NCBI GenBank assembly: GCA_029532625.1
Contig: JARFXM010000001.1
Span: 744,001-808,000 of the forward strand
DNA: 64,000 bases
From: Lomentospora prolificans
Lineage: Eukaryota > Ascomycota > Sordariomycetes > Microascales > Microascaceae
Direction of reading: 5' to 3'
Program-made: the position numbers and the translations under genes
Part shown: positions 23,821-34,064 of the stretch, one piece after another
Layout: the number at the start of each line of letters is the position of its first letter
Numbering within the stretch: position 1 is the stretch's first letter
The notes under the pieces: generated by a model
The model's input: only the letters and a program-made list of their open reading frames with translations
What the model was told of the DNA's origin: nothing
Database searches by the model: none

Positions 23821-25487
23821 GATACGACACCTGACACTTATAGAAGGATTGCGTATAGATGTTAGGTTCTGTGACTGGGAAGCTAGATCTCTGAAAACTG
23901 TCCCAAAATATATACAAGTTGGCGACGTTCCGGACTGCAGGCAAAGAGGCAGATTGGAACCAAAGCGCATTTTGCCTACAAGATGTACATCTTTGAGGCC
24001 TTTTTTTTTCTTTCCTTTTTTTTTTTTTTTCACAATATTAACTCCGTTTGCCTAACTAGACGTCTCGAAGGTGTCTAGCCATGCGACCCTACTCCACATG
24101 AACGTGACGTATCTTCACCACCCTGGTTGAAAAAGGTTGCTGTGTAGGCTAGACTATGTAATTTTTGTCCAACCTAGGGGAGAGGGCTAACTATATGAAT
24201 CGTTCGTTTCAGCAAAGCCAGCAAGTGCTAAAATATGGGATTAACGCCCTTGAGATATTTACAATCCTCGCCATTCTATTCTCAATCCCTTCTGGTTGTC
24301 AGAGTTCCAACGCACATCCAAGACGGCGGGAGCACACTTTGTAGTGCACCGGGGCTATGAAAAGCCACTGGCAATTGCTTGAACAATGACCTGAGAGTTG
24401 GTTGTGGATCGGTCAGTTTAGCAACTAACTAGGTCTCATCAAGTCCAAGTTCCTTGCTATTCGTTGCTTGGTTCCTCAATAAAGTGCATTGGCTCTCGCC
24501 AGTCTTGCGGCAATGCCGTGGCGAACGCTGGGAGATTACCATACTATGACCTGACCAGCAGCCCGTCCAAAGGGTTCCATCGAAAAACTTGTCGTTAATT
24601 CTCACCGACCCGACGCTAACAACGATGGCGTCACCATCTCCCGCAACGCATCGATCGCAAACAAGGGTGCCAATCGCGAAAAGGATATGGACAGCCTAAA
24701 AAAAATAGACGGACCACATCATAATGGAGCCCCACGTTTAAATACCTTGGGAGGAAACCGATAAAACCGGGAACGCAGGGCGCGCTCTCACGTTTCTCCA
24801 GGAAATGTAAAATGACGGCGGAGCCGTGACGTTATGCCGGCGTCACGAAGCCGAGAGGAATCCCCGCCGCAATAACCACAACCACATCAGGAATTTCAAA
24901 TTTCTTTTCCGTGAGGCTTTTTGCTACACAATCTAGGTTCGATGTCAAGATTGCATAGGCACCTACTAACTCCCAATCCAACGACAACCTTCCAACCTTA
25001 ACCAGGACATCGGCCCATACGCTGGCGTTTTCTTCGCATTTGGCTTTGCAGTCCTGAAGTCGCAACGGGCGCCACGGTGTCGGAGATCCACATGAAGCAC
25101 CGCGTTCGATTGCCGACCCGACCGTACATTGTTCTCCGGCAGTCTTGGCAGTGAGGTCTGAACAGAGGCTTTTGTAATAAGAAATAAACCATACCATGGG
25201 ATGATGACAGCATTACGAGTAGTAAGCTAGACGAGAGCCTAATTGAGCTCCGCTATTTCCCAAAAACGGGCCAGAGTCTATCCATCTCATCATCAATGAC
25301 GGGAAAACGAAAATGAATGGACTCGGCCGGGTGGCAATCGCATGCAGAACCATGACTTTTCTAGATGACGAAATGATACACATTACGGGTATAAGATAAC
25401 CAACGCTCTCTCTCCCACCCCGCGGTGGTGTCACAACTCATACCAGGACCCCAGCAACGGCACGCTTGTATTTCCCCATCCAGAGAT
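23821..25487. other. Intergenic, with one weak small ORF
   Basis: 1.7 kb between the cysteine-rich gene and the Rds1-type gene. It contains a T-tract at about 24001-24030. A weak minus-strand open frame at 24832-25197 is listed separately. Nothing else is supported. Confidence 0.5.
24832..25197 (-). CDS. Weakly supported 121-residue ORF with cysteines
   Basis: An uninterrupted frame with six cysteines (SLCSDL, EQCTVG, ASCGSP, QDCKAKCEE, LDCVAK) and a hydrophobic C-terminus (DVVVVIAAGIPLGFV). The N-terminus MVWFISYYKSLCS is not a convincing signal peptide. No domain is recognised and a missed upstream exon cannot be excluded. It may equally be a chance frame in the spacer. Confidence 0.25.
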   Translation of the reverse strand: MVWFISYYKSLCSDLTAKTAGEQCTVGSAIERGASCGSPTPWRPLRLQDCKAKCEENASVWADVLVKVGRLSLDWELVGAYAILTSNLDCVAKSLTEKKFEIPDVVVVIAAGIPLGFVTPA

Positions 25488-26891
25488 ATGCAGCAAAACC
25501 TGATCCTTCGAGGCATTGTCCTCGCTCTCTCCGCGCGGAGTGCTCGCGCCGCACCGGTTGACTCGCCTGAAGTCACTCAAATCCCCGGCGCGGGCTTGAT
25601 CCCGCCCGCCGTCGAGCACCACAACGTCACATCTCATGGCCCTTACGATGGTCCATCACCGACCACGACCGGAGCTATATCGACCAAGGTCCTCGCTCCT
25701 AGCATCCCAGCTCTGCCTCCCGGCCCCGATGCGTATAAATACCCGGCTGATGGTGAGCTCCACGGCGACCAGCCAGCCCCTTACACGCCGAGCGGTGGCC
25801 TCGGCACCAACGGGTCCGCTCCCGTCTACCGAGTGATGAGCGACTTTGACTACCAGTCGCTCGCGCTTGCGCTGTATCAAGAGTACATTGAACTCGACCT
25901 CTTCCACTGGGGTCTAACTCAATTCTCCGACGAAGAGTTCGACGCGGCCGGCATCACCGCCGAGGACAGGTTCCTCCTCCAGCACATGGCCGACCAAGAA
26001 ATCGGCCACGCCACCGTCATCACCAACATGCTCGGCCCTCAGGCTCCGAGGCAGTGCACCTACAACTACCCCGTTTCCAGCGTCCAAGAGTACTTTGACT
26101 TCAGCCAGAAGCTCACCCGCTGGGGCGAAGCCGGTGTCTACGGATTCCTGCCCCATCTCAACTCGGGCCCCGCCGCGCAGCTCCTCTTGCAGAGTATCAC
26201 CGTCGAGGCGCGTCAGCAGATGGCGTTCCGCCAGTTCGGAGGCCAATTCCCCATGCCCGAGTGGCACACGGTCGGCATCCCCCAGAGCTGGGCCTGGACG
26301 CTCTTGGCCCCTTACATTTCTAGCTGCCCGTGGAACCAGACCCGCCTTATCTGGCAAAATTTCCCTTCACTCTACGTCCTCAACCAGCCGAATCCAGCCC
26401 GCATTGATGGCGAGAACGTCTGGAACGAGACTACTGGAGGCTACGCCAACACTCTGTCCACGGCCAACATCCCCAAGGATCAAAACTGCATAAACTCGGA
26501 GGAGGTCGGCGAGAACTGCCAGGCCGCCGTCTCTCGCAACCGAAGCATCCCCCTCTCCTTCCCCGGTCGTCAGGTCTTCCTCCACTGGGACGAGCCGGGC
26601 CAAGCCGTCGGTCCCAACAACAGCTACATCACGGCTACCGAAGTCAAGGAGCCCAAATACGTCGCATGGGTATCGCAGCTTAATGTCACGTACACAGAGC
26701 TCCAGGATGTGAACATGAATAACAGGACTGCCTACACGATTCAGCCCGGCGCGTATACCTGGGAAGGTGACCCGGCGGTCAACGGCACCATGTTCTTGGC
26801 GCTCACGGATAATGACTTGTACGTTACGCCGTATAACCTCACGCAGCTGAATCCTCACGTGGCGGCTCTCGCTATCTACCAGGCGGGTTAA
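25488..26891 (+). CDS. Rds1-type stress-response protein, secreted, ferritin-like domain
   Basis: 467 residues from the ATG at 25488, which immediately precedes a hydrophobic leader (NLILRGIVLALSARSARA); an upstream ATG at 25425 would add 21 residues and spoil the leader. After a Pro/Thr-rich linker (about residues 30-110) comes the ferritin-like helical region: DFDYQSLALALYQEYIELDLFH, then FLLQHMADQEIGHATVI and SITVEARQQMAFRQF, carrying Glu and Glu-x2-His residues typical of the fold. The C-terminal third is beta-rich with many Asn-x-Ser/Thr glycosylation sites. The relative rds1 of fission yeast is a nutrient- and stress-regulated gene; the biochemical activity is not known. Metal binding is inferred from the fold. 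It is intronless, unlike most neighbours. Confidence 0.87.
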   Translation: MQQNLILRGIVLALSARSARAAPVDSPEVTQIPGAGLIPPAVEHHNVTSHGPYDGPSPTTTGAISTKVLAPSIPALPPGPDAYKYPADGELHGDQPAPYTPSGGLGTNGSAPVYRVMSDFDYQSLALALYQEYIELDLFHWGLTQFSDEEFDAAGITAEDRFLLQHMADQEIGHATVITNMLGPQAPRQCTYNYPVSSVQEYFDFSQKLTRWGEAGVYGFLPHLNSGPAAQLLLQSITVEARQQMAFRQFGGQFPMPEWHTVGIPQSWAWTLLAPYISSCPWNQTRLIWQNFPSLYVLNQPNPARIDGENVWNETTGGYANTLSTANIPKDQNCINSEEVGENCQAAVSRNRSIPLSFPGRQVFLHWDEPGQAVGPNNSYITATEVKEPKYVAWVSQLNVTYTELQDVNMNNRTAYTIQPGAYTWEGDPAVNGTMFLALTDNDLYVTPYNLTQLNPHVAALAIYQAG

Positions 26892-29800
26892 TAATGCACG
26901 CTCGAGGTCCAAATGCCAGCGCCCGAAGCCGTCGTAGCGCTCGGGATATGTTTGCCGGGAATGGCGGGAGAAAATAGGGCCCAAAGATTCAAGACATGTT
27001 CGGCCTAGTCAAAAAATAATTTCAAATTCCATAGTCTAGCTTTATTAATCCATAATCATCCGATCATCTTCGCATGCGCTTGCTTGTGCATTCAAACACT
27101 TATATGTTCTGCAAGGGTCCGGTTGAATACAAATGATCCGGGCCCCTGGAGTCTCAAGCTTTTTTGCTCTCTCCCACCTCCTCGGGTCCGGAGGTTGAAT
27201 TAAAAAAAAAAAAAAAAGGAAAAGAAAAGAAAAAAGCACGTAGATCACCCTGTCCCTCCGTTCGGGGCCATGAATAACGCCCGTGCTAAGCGACGTTTCG
27301 TAAACGGCAAGACTTGCACAGCGGGAGACACAGCATCCTCGCACAAGGAGACATTCTGCAACGCTTGCAGCTTAGCCGGATCGCACATGCCGTCGACATC
27401 AGACGACCAAGAAACCATAGTGTGTAATCGGAATCGGGGGACTCCAACGGGATTATCGCGGGTTTTGCGAATCCAAGAGAGAAAGAAAATGCGCTCTTCG
27501 CCAGCTTGTAATGAAATATACAATTGACCTATTTCCTCTCTTTCCGTGGGTCGGGGTTCCGTAGTGATGGCATTTCGCCAACCCTTATTAGTGCGGGCGC
27601 GCGCGACGTCCGTTGGTGTGCTGGCCTTAGTGCGGGCGTTCATATCCCAAGTCCCGCCACCAGCAGGCCAGGCTAAGCCAAGCAATGCGACGGCGGGAAC
27701 TTTGGGCGTTACAGAGGGCAGATGGCTTCGGAAGGTGCGCCGTTGATTCCGCCGTGACGCCCCTGACTCGGATTTACTTGCGAACTCGGGGCGCAAGGCC
27801 AGCGACTGGCAACGCACGCCCGGCTGGCTGGCTTTGATAAATTTGGTACGTCTCCATCGGTGGAATGGGAGAGAGAAACCAAATCCCCTCCAGGCCGCTC
27901 GATACCAACCCTCGGTACTGCGAAACCTAATTTAATTTCGCGCACGAGAAGGCGAGATGAATTAATGATGAATGCCCATATGTACGAACCTCGACCAAAA
28001 GAGGTCTCGATCAACTCTCATCTCAGCGCCCCAAATATTAGTGGAGCGGCCTCGATGAGTGTGTACACACACGGCATAGCCAGCCAGCATCGCAATGGAT
28101 GCAACATCAATCAACCCACTGGATGGACTCGGGAAAGATCCAACTACGCCCAACAGTGAAGAATAACTGGATGAATTGATTGGCGCTAGCCAGAGCTGAA
28201 CAAGAAGCATAACTCTGAACCCCTGTCCTCCGCCGTGGATTCATGCTGATCGAGGAAATCACGGGGATCAACCACAATCTGCCACAATGGCCGGGTGAGG
28301 GGGCACACGCCAGCGGATTGGATTCCTCAATACAATCTTCAGCCTGCAATCCATAAGAAAGAAAAGAAAAAGGAACTCGCCACAGTCTTTCGCCGTGTTC
28401 ATCATTACCCTTTTCAACACGCTAACCGCCATGGCCTTGTCAGAGTCAAAGACCTGATCACGGCGAAAAATGGGCGAATCCCAGAAAGCCACCAACACGA
28501 GGAAGCAATCGCATATGAACAAATCCACCACACGTCACAGGCACGAAGGGTGGCACCCAATTCACAAAATATGCAATCTGAAGTCTGGTTCAAAACCTGT
28601 GGCTCGGGCCCCGAGACGCCAGGGGAAAGGTTGTGCCTTTTGTACCTGTTCCGCTTCGGGTCAGGGCGACCCCAAGCCAGCTGGCTACCATCCGCGTTCA
28701 CTGACTACACAGCTCGGTCGCTTCACCACTGATTGACCCGTTGGGTAAGAGATGCGCGGCTTGGAAGGGTCGATCTCCTTGCGCCGGCATGGCGGTGAGG
28801 ATCGCTCATCATGTCATTAACGACGGAAAAGTAAATCATAGAAGGCTCCTCGATTATCCGTGTAGGCTAAGGCGCAGATGCCCGGACGAATTTCAATACC
28901 GTCGCGATATTTGTCCAAAATGGGGTCTTATCCATGTCCCGCACCGGTCGACCATCTTCGATCGAGGTTAAAGATACGTAAGGGATGGAAAAAAAATGAG
29001 ACAAAAACCTCGGTGCTATCTGACCTCTGTAACAAAATCCAAGACGCAAGTGTCCTCCTTTGTCCGAGGGGCCGACACTGGCAGAGAGGCAGGCAGTCGG
29101 ATGCACGCACTGACATCGTTCAAGACGAAAAAAAAAAAAAAAAATCCTGGTTTGAACACGGCGCTAGCACACCCGAAATCGATTGTAGCGCAGGCGGACG
29201 GGTTTTAGAGGCGAACGAGCCTCTTACCTACTTGAAGATTGATGAATCGTGCCCGGTACCAGCCCCTAACACTCGATGCATTTGTTGATACTACCATAGT
29301 ACATCCGCGAGGCTCTCTTTTCGTGCTCGCTGTGCCTTCCGCCGTTGCGCCCAAAAGATCGATATCGACGCGCAGCTGTGGTGTTTTGTGTTTTGGTCCG
29401 AGCCGAAAGTGACCCTTGAAGAATATCACCAACACCCCACCAGGCCTGGATGGATGCTGGAAATCACCTTATTTAGCACTCACCCGTAAAGAGATCGGGA
29501 TGGAAAACAAGGGCCATGAGAAATAATTCTTTGCAAAATACAACAATCACTGACTGACTATCTGAAGTCTTATGCAGCTGGCTGGTGATCATATCTGTAG
29601 GCCAGGGTCACATCGTCAAAGCGGCAAGTGGGGATTTGGTTCAGCCCCCAGGTGGAGTGTCGCCGTCTTATAGGCGGATTAATGGGGGCACTGAGGCTTC
29701 TGCAGCCAAGCTGTGTTTTAATATGTATGCTGCAGATTGGGCTGGTCGTAGAATGCTCTAAATCCAGCCGATCCCAGGTTTTTCGCTCAGTCCAGCGCCC

Positions 29801-32188
29801 GTCTTGAACGGTGGGAGAGACGTTCTGACAAGGGCTAACCTTGCCTTCAATCAGAGGCTGGGACGGACGACTTTGGCGAAGTTTAAGGCCACACGGAACA
29901 AGACCATCTGCTGGCTCTTCTCATCCAAGATCTGGTTCCCCAGATGCGCTAATAACCCCTGCGTTAGCTAGGCGGCGCCCATAGCGGCCGACGATGATGG
30001 TAGGGGCTGAAGGGAATAAGCCTAGGACGCCAGACGAGTCTCCTCTGGCTTGCGCCCTCGACACGCAGGAATCGGTGTAATAATACACTCCACCCATCCC
30101 TTGTAATTACTTACGAGAGATCTGGAGGAGCATTTGCTCCATGACTTTCAAAGGCATGGAAAGGCCGTCGGTGGGGCCATAGTAAATGATCGATGGCTTC
30201 AACCTAGGTTACGTCGCCCACGGAAAGGTCCCCCGTTTTCCGCATTGCGAGAGATCCACAGTCTTTGACCAGCCCTCGAGCCTCCATTTACCCCATCACC
30301 TGATACCATCTAGGAATAGCTTATGCTGCCCGACGCAGGCTAACTGGGCGCAGTGAAACTCAAACTTGAGTAGACTAATCTTTCTTTCCACTAGCTGCCC
30401 CATGATCGTGAGCCGACGAAGGGACGACAGTGACGCTGCTAGTGAAGGTTTTTAAGGTTTATTTGCGATCATTCCGTGTGCCGGCAATGGGACCAAGCCA
30501 GTGCGTGCATAGCCGTCCGATTCTGGAATCAAAAAAGCATATTCGCACTGAATTGCGACTGTTCTACTTCCAAATCGAGCGTTATCTCTTCCCGCTTCCC
30601 GCCACAAGTGTCCCGACTCGGACAGCGCAGGCTGCTTAAGCTCCTCTCCTTCCCGTCCCTCGTCGGGTTGAAACCGAAAGTGCCCAGATTCTGGTTGCAC
30701 CACTGAAGGCGGGAATATGGGGTACACATTGCTGTCCTTGGCGTGACGGCTTTTTGCCTTGTCCCTGCTCCTGCTCCGTCCCTTTCTCTCTCTTACTCTT
30801 TCTATTTTTTTTTTTTTTTATTTGGGTGACGCACTCGCCAAAACAGGCAAAATTCAACATGTTCGGCATCCATTGATGGATTATGGTTGGAACCCCTGTC
30901 CCTGTCTCCAACCCCTGTCCCCCCATTTATCCCCTAGCTGATGATCAAGGTCAGAGCCAGCAGCTTGAGAGAGCTCAACATCAACGCTATTCGACTTTGT
31001 TTCGGTCTTTGTCCTTCTTTTTTCCCATTGTCGCGGCCTCCGGCCGGTCTAACCCGCCTACGTACTCTGGTACTCTGTAATGGATGCCGGACTCGATACA
31101 GTGAGCTGCGAGGCCTGTATTACATGACATAATACAACCTGGGCCTTCCGAGCTATCGACCTAGACCTGTTGAGAATAAGTTCCTTTCTGCCGGCACCGT
31201 TCAATAGCGGCCATTGTATTGGCGTGTTTACCCTGACGAACGAAACAATTCGCCCACACCTTGCCAGGGCGAGATAAAGCGTTTTCAGCGTTAGAAATGC
31301 CGCCCAGTGCCCCTAATTCTTGGAAATCGCGAGCGAAACGAATATACAAAGTGTTTCTATACTACTCCGTACTAGTATGACCTGTCAGAGCGATTCGCTG
31401 GCCAAGGCTGGCCATAACTTTCCATGAACCCTGAAGCTCCCAGCTACAAGGGTTCGATTGATTGCGATCCCCCGCCAAGCAGCCAGGCGCTCGGGGTACT
31501 CGATCACCATGTACCAGATTGCCCACGATGTGCGCAAGGGTACCCACCGCATCCGTAAAGCAGAGTACCACAACAGAGTACCGCTGGCTCTTCTTCACAA
31601 TTGTCATGGCGAACCTCTAAACCTCTCCAGGGGCGAGATCTGCCTCCGACCCGAAATACCCAACCGGCTCGAGCTCCAGCTCAGTCATGCACCCTCGATT
31701 GATGTAATACAACAGTACAATGCTAAAAGCCGCACGCACACCACTTGGCTCGCTTCCTAACCCCCTCCGGCATGGTTGCGACGCACCTCGCGCATCAACG
31801 CATACTCCGGCGCCCGCAGGGGGTTAGCTCATTCTTGTTTCGGAGTTGGCGAAGAGATCCCAAGGCCAAGTGAATAATAGAATAAAAAGACCAGTGGCGT
31901 AGAAGGATGCCAGAATACATCTTAACGACATTAGAGAAACACTAGTCTGTGGCCAATGCTCGCTCGATGCGAGGCGATTCCCCCTTCACATATAATATAT
32001 CAGTGGGGCTTCCCCAGATAATATCATTTTTCCCTTCCCATGATCGACCTGTCTTTGCTCGTCGCTTTTGACTCTTATAAGATCACCGTTCGCACTCTAG
32101 GGTAGCATTCCGTCCTTCCCTTGCTTCTTCATTGCTGTTCGCTTCTGTGTGAACGCCTCGACTTGAAAAGTAATACACATCGCCCATC
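26892..32188. other. Long gene-free spacer
   Basis: 5.3 kb without a convincing gene. Several open frames exist (27245-27817 minus, 28295-28732 plus, and an ATG-less minus frame of about 117 codons ending near 29577), but none shows a domain, good start or complete splice pattern. Homopolymer runs occur at about 27200 (A), 29128 (A) and 30807 (T). A GTAAGT on the minus strand near 30117 follows a short coding-like stretch (30120-30210) that could not be extended. Much of this may be the promoter of the receptor gene at 32189, or non-coding transcripts. Confidence 0.45.
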
Positions 32189-33662
32189 ATGGATCAAATA
32201 GAAGACCTCCACGAATCGAGGGCTCCGATCATCATCGGCGTCGTCACCATGTTGCTCTCCATCACGAGCTGTATCGTCGGCGCGAGGGTATACACACGAG
32301 CCTTCCTGATCCACACAATGGGAGCGGACGACTGGATGGCTATCGTGTCCTTGGTATGGTTCCCTCGCCGGATATGCAGGCATCTCAACCTTCATACTGA
32401 CATATCCTAGCTCATGATTATTAGCTGCGGCTTCTGCGTTGCCTGGAGTACGTGGCTAACCCGCTTGTGACTGTCCGAGCCCCAAACGGCTGACTTTCTC
32501 TAGATACCGTATACGGATTTGCGAAACACGTCTACATCCTCACGCCAGAGCAGATTGCCCTCTACCTCCGCGTGCGTTTTTTTTTTTAAACCATAACATG
32601 TCCAAAAGAGCCAAGACTAACTCGTTTAAAACAGACTTTCTACGTCTCCATCGTCTTCTACAACGTTTCCTTGACCTGCGTCAAGCTTACCTTCCTCCTC
32701 CAATACTACCGAGCGCTCGGTACGAAGCAGAACCGGCGACTCATCCTCATCGCCGGTGCAATCGTCGTATCCTGGAGCGTCTCCCAGGTCTTTGTCCAAA
32801 TCTTCATCTGCACTCCCGTCTCAGCCTTCTGGGAAGGTGGAGGCAAGTGCATCCCCAATATTCCCCAGTGGTACATCAATGCCGGCGGAAACATCCTTAC
32901 CGATATCATGATTCTGCTTCTACCGCTCCCCATCATCTGGCAGCTCAAGCTCGTCAAGGGCCAAAAGTTCATCCTCGTCGGAATCTTTTGCTTGGGTTTC
33001 TTGTAAGTTTGCGCTCCCGCCTTCCCTTCTCCGCGCGTCTGTCCGGCAGTGTTCTAACAAGCCTTTTTCTTCTTGTTTTCTTTTTTCGCAGCACCTGCGC
33101 CCTCTCCATCTTCCGAATCAAGTTCCTCCGCCTCACCGAAGACTTCACTTGGGACAACGTCGAATCGGCCGCCTGGTCCATCGCCGAGCTCTCCTCAGGC
33201 ATAATCTGCGCCTGCCTCCCCACCCTCCGGCCCCTCCTCGGCAAAGTCTTCCCCCGCCTCGGCGCGTCCGGCTCTCGTTCCAACCCCTCCAAGAACGGCT
33301 ATGGCTATGGGTCCTCGCGGGATGCCCACTCGTCGATCAAGCGCCAGAGCCGCCATCCTCTGCACCAGGACAGCCAGGAGGACATGTACATCAGCAGCCT
33401 ACGGGACACCGAAAAGGGCTTCTTTAGTCGACGGACGACGGAGTGGTCTGAGCTCAGCGACGGAAACAGCGAGACGTTGGATGCGGAGATTGAGATGAAG
33501 ACGCCGGCGAGGGCGATGGATGCTTACGTTGTCAGGCCGGTGCTTACGACGGAGTGCACGGCCGGGGAGTTCAGACCCAAAGTACCGCCCAAGGATTTCA
33601 GGATACAGGTGGACAGGGATATTGTGCAGTATTCCTCTCCTTCGTCAGCGGTGAGGGATTGA
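32189..33662 (+). CDS. Seven-transmembrane rhodopsin-domain (PTH11/SAT4-like) membrane protein
   Basis: Five exons, 32189-32353, 32411-32447, 32504-32571, 32635-33002 and 33092-33662, total 402 residues; introns are 57, 56, 63 and 89 nt. Seven hydrophobic segments follow an extracellular N-terminus of only about 12 residues, at roughly 12-33, 48-68, 91-115, 125-148, 170-192, 200-222 and 234-260. The fungal rhodopsin-domain pattern is evident: GADDWMAIVSL after TM1, CTPVSAFWEGGGKC, YINAGGNILTDIMILLLPLP in TM5 and CALSIFRIKFL after TM6. The cytosolic tail (about 140 residues) is Ser/Arg-rich and poorly conserved in type. No CFEM domain precedes the helices, unlike PTH11 itself. Such proteins are candidate surface receptors; ligand and G-protein coupling are unproven. 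Confidence 0.87.
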
Positions 33663-34064
33663 GGTGGAGGTCAGCGATGTGTTGATAATGTGGTGCGCCT
33701 ACAAAGGCTTGGGAGGTCCGTCACATCCCTGGATAATTGGTCATCATTTTTCTTCCTGGTGTTTGGAGTTGGGGGCCAAGGGATTACGGGCTAAATACCC
33801 CTTTCGGTACAAGGTCGGAGTTTTGGTTTCGTTTCATCCCTTTTGTTTCAGTCCTTCAACTGATAATTCACATTTCTCAATTTAATAGTCAGTCGTATAA
33901 TATTGCTTGGTGAAGTATGACGTATAGCTTTTAAATGTTGCAAGAAATGGTCAGAGCTATTAATATCTTCCCGGCCGATTACTTTGGCCGGCGATTGACT
34001 TTTGGGTAAATTATTCCGCTTCTCTGGGGGGCATCTTCAGGACTTCGCTGTCCTTAAGCAGAAA
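33663..34064. other. Intergenic, convergent 3' regions
   Basis: 400 bp between the 3' ends of the receptor gene and the membrane-protein gene. It is AT-rich from about 33.85 kb and likely holds both polyadenylation regions. No gene seen. Confidence 0.65.

Noticed and set aside
25914..26357. 147-codon minus frame within the Rds1-type gene
   Set aside because: Antisense shadow; Arg/Gly/Leu-rich, no recognisable content.
27245..27817. 190-codon minus frame in the large spacer
   Set aside because: Composition is Arg/Thr/Ala-rich without structure, no signal or domain, and other frames overlap it.
29577..29927. ATG-less minus open frame of about 117 codons
   Set aside because: Not listed as a gene because no start, acceptor or family could be identified; an open run of this length can arise by chance in several kilobases of six frames.
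31441..31475. Possible tRNA B box (GGTTCGATT)
   Set aside because: No matching A box, acceptor stem or anticodon arm around it.
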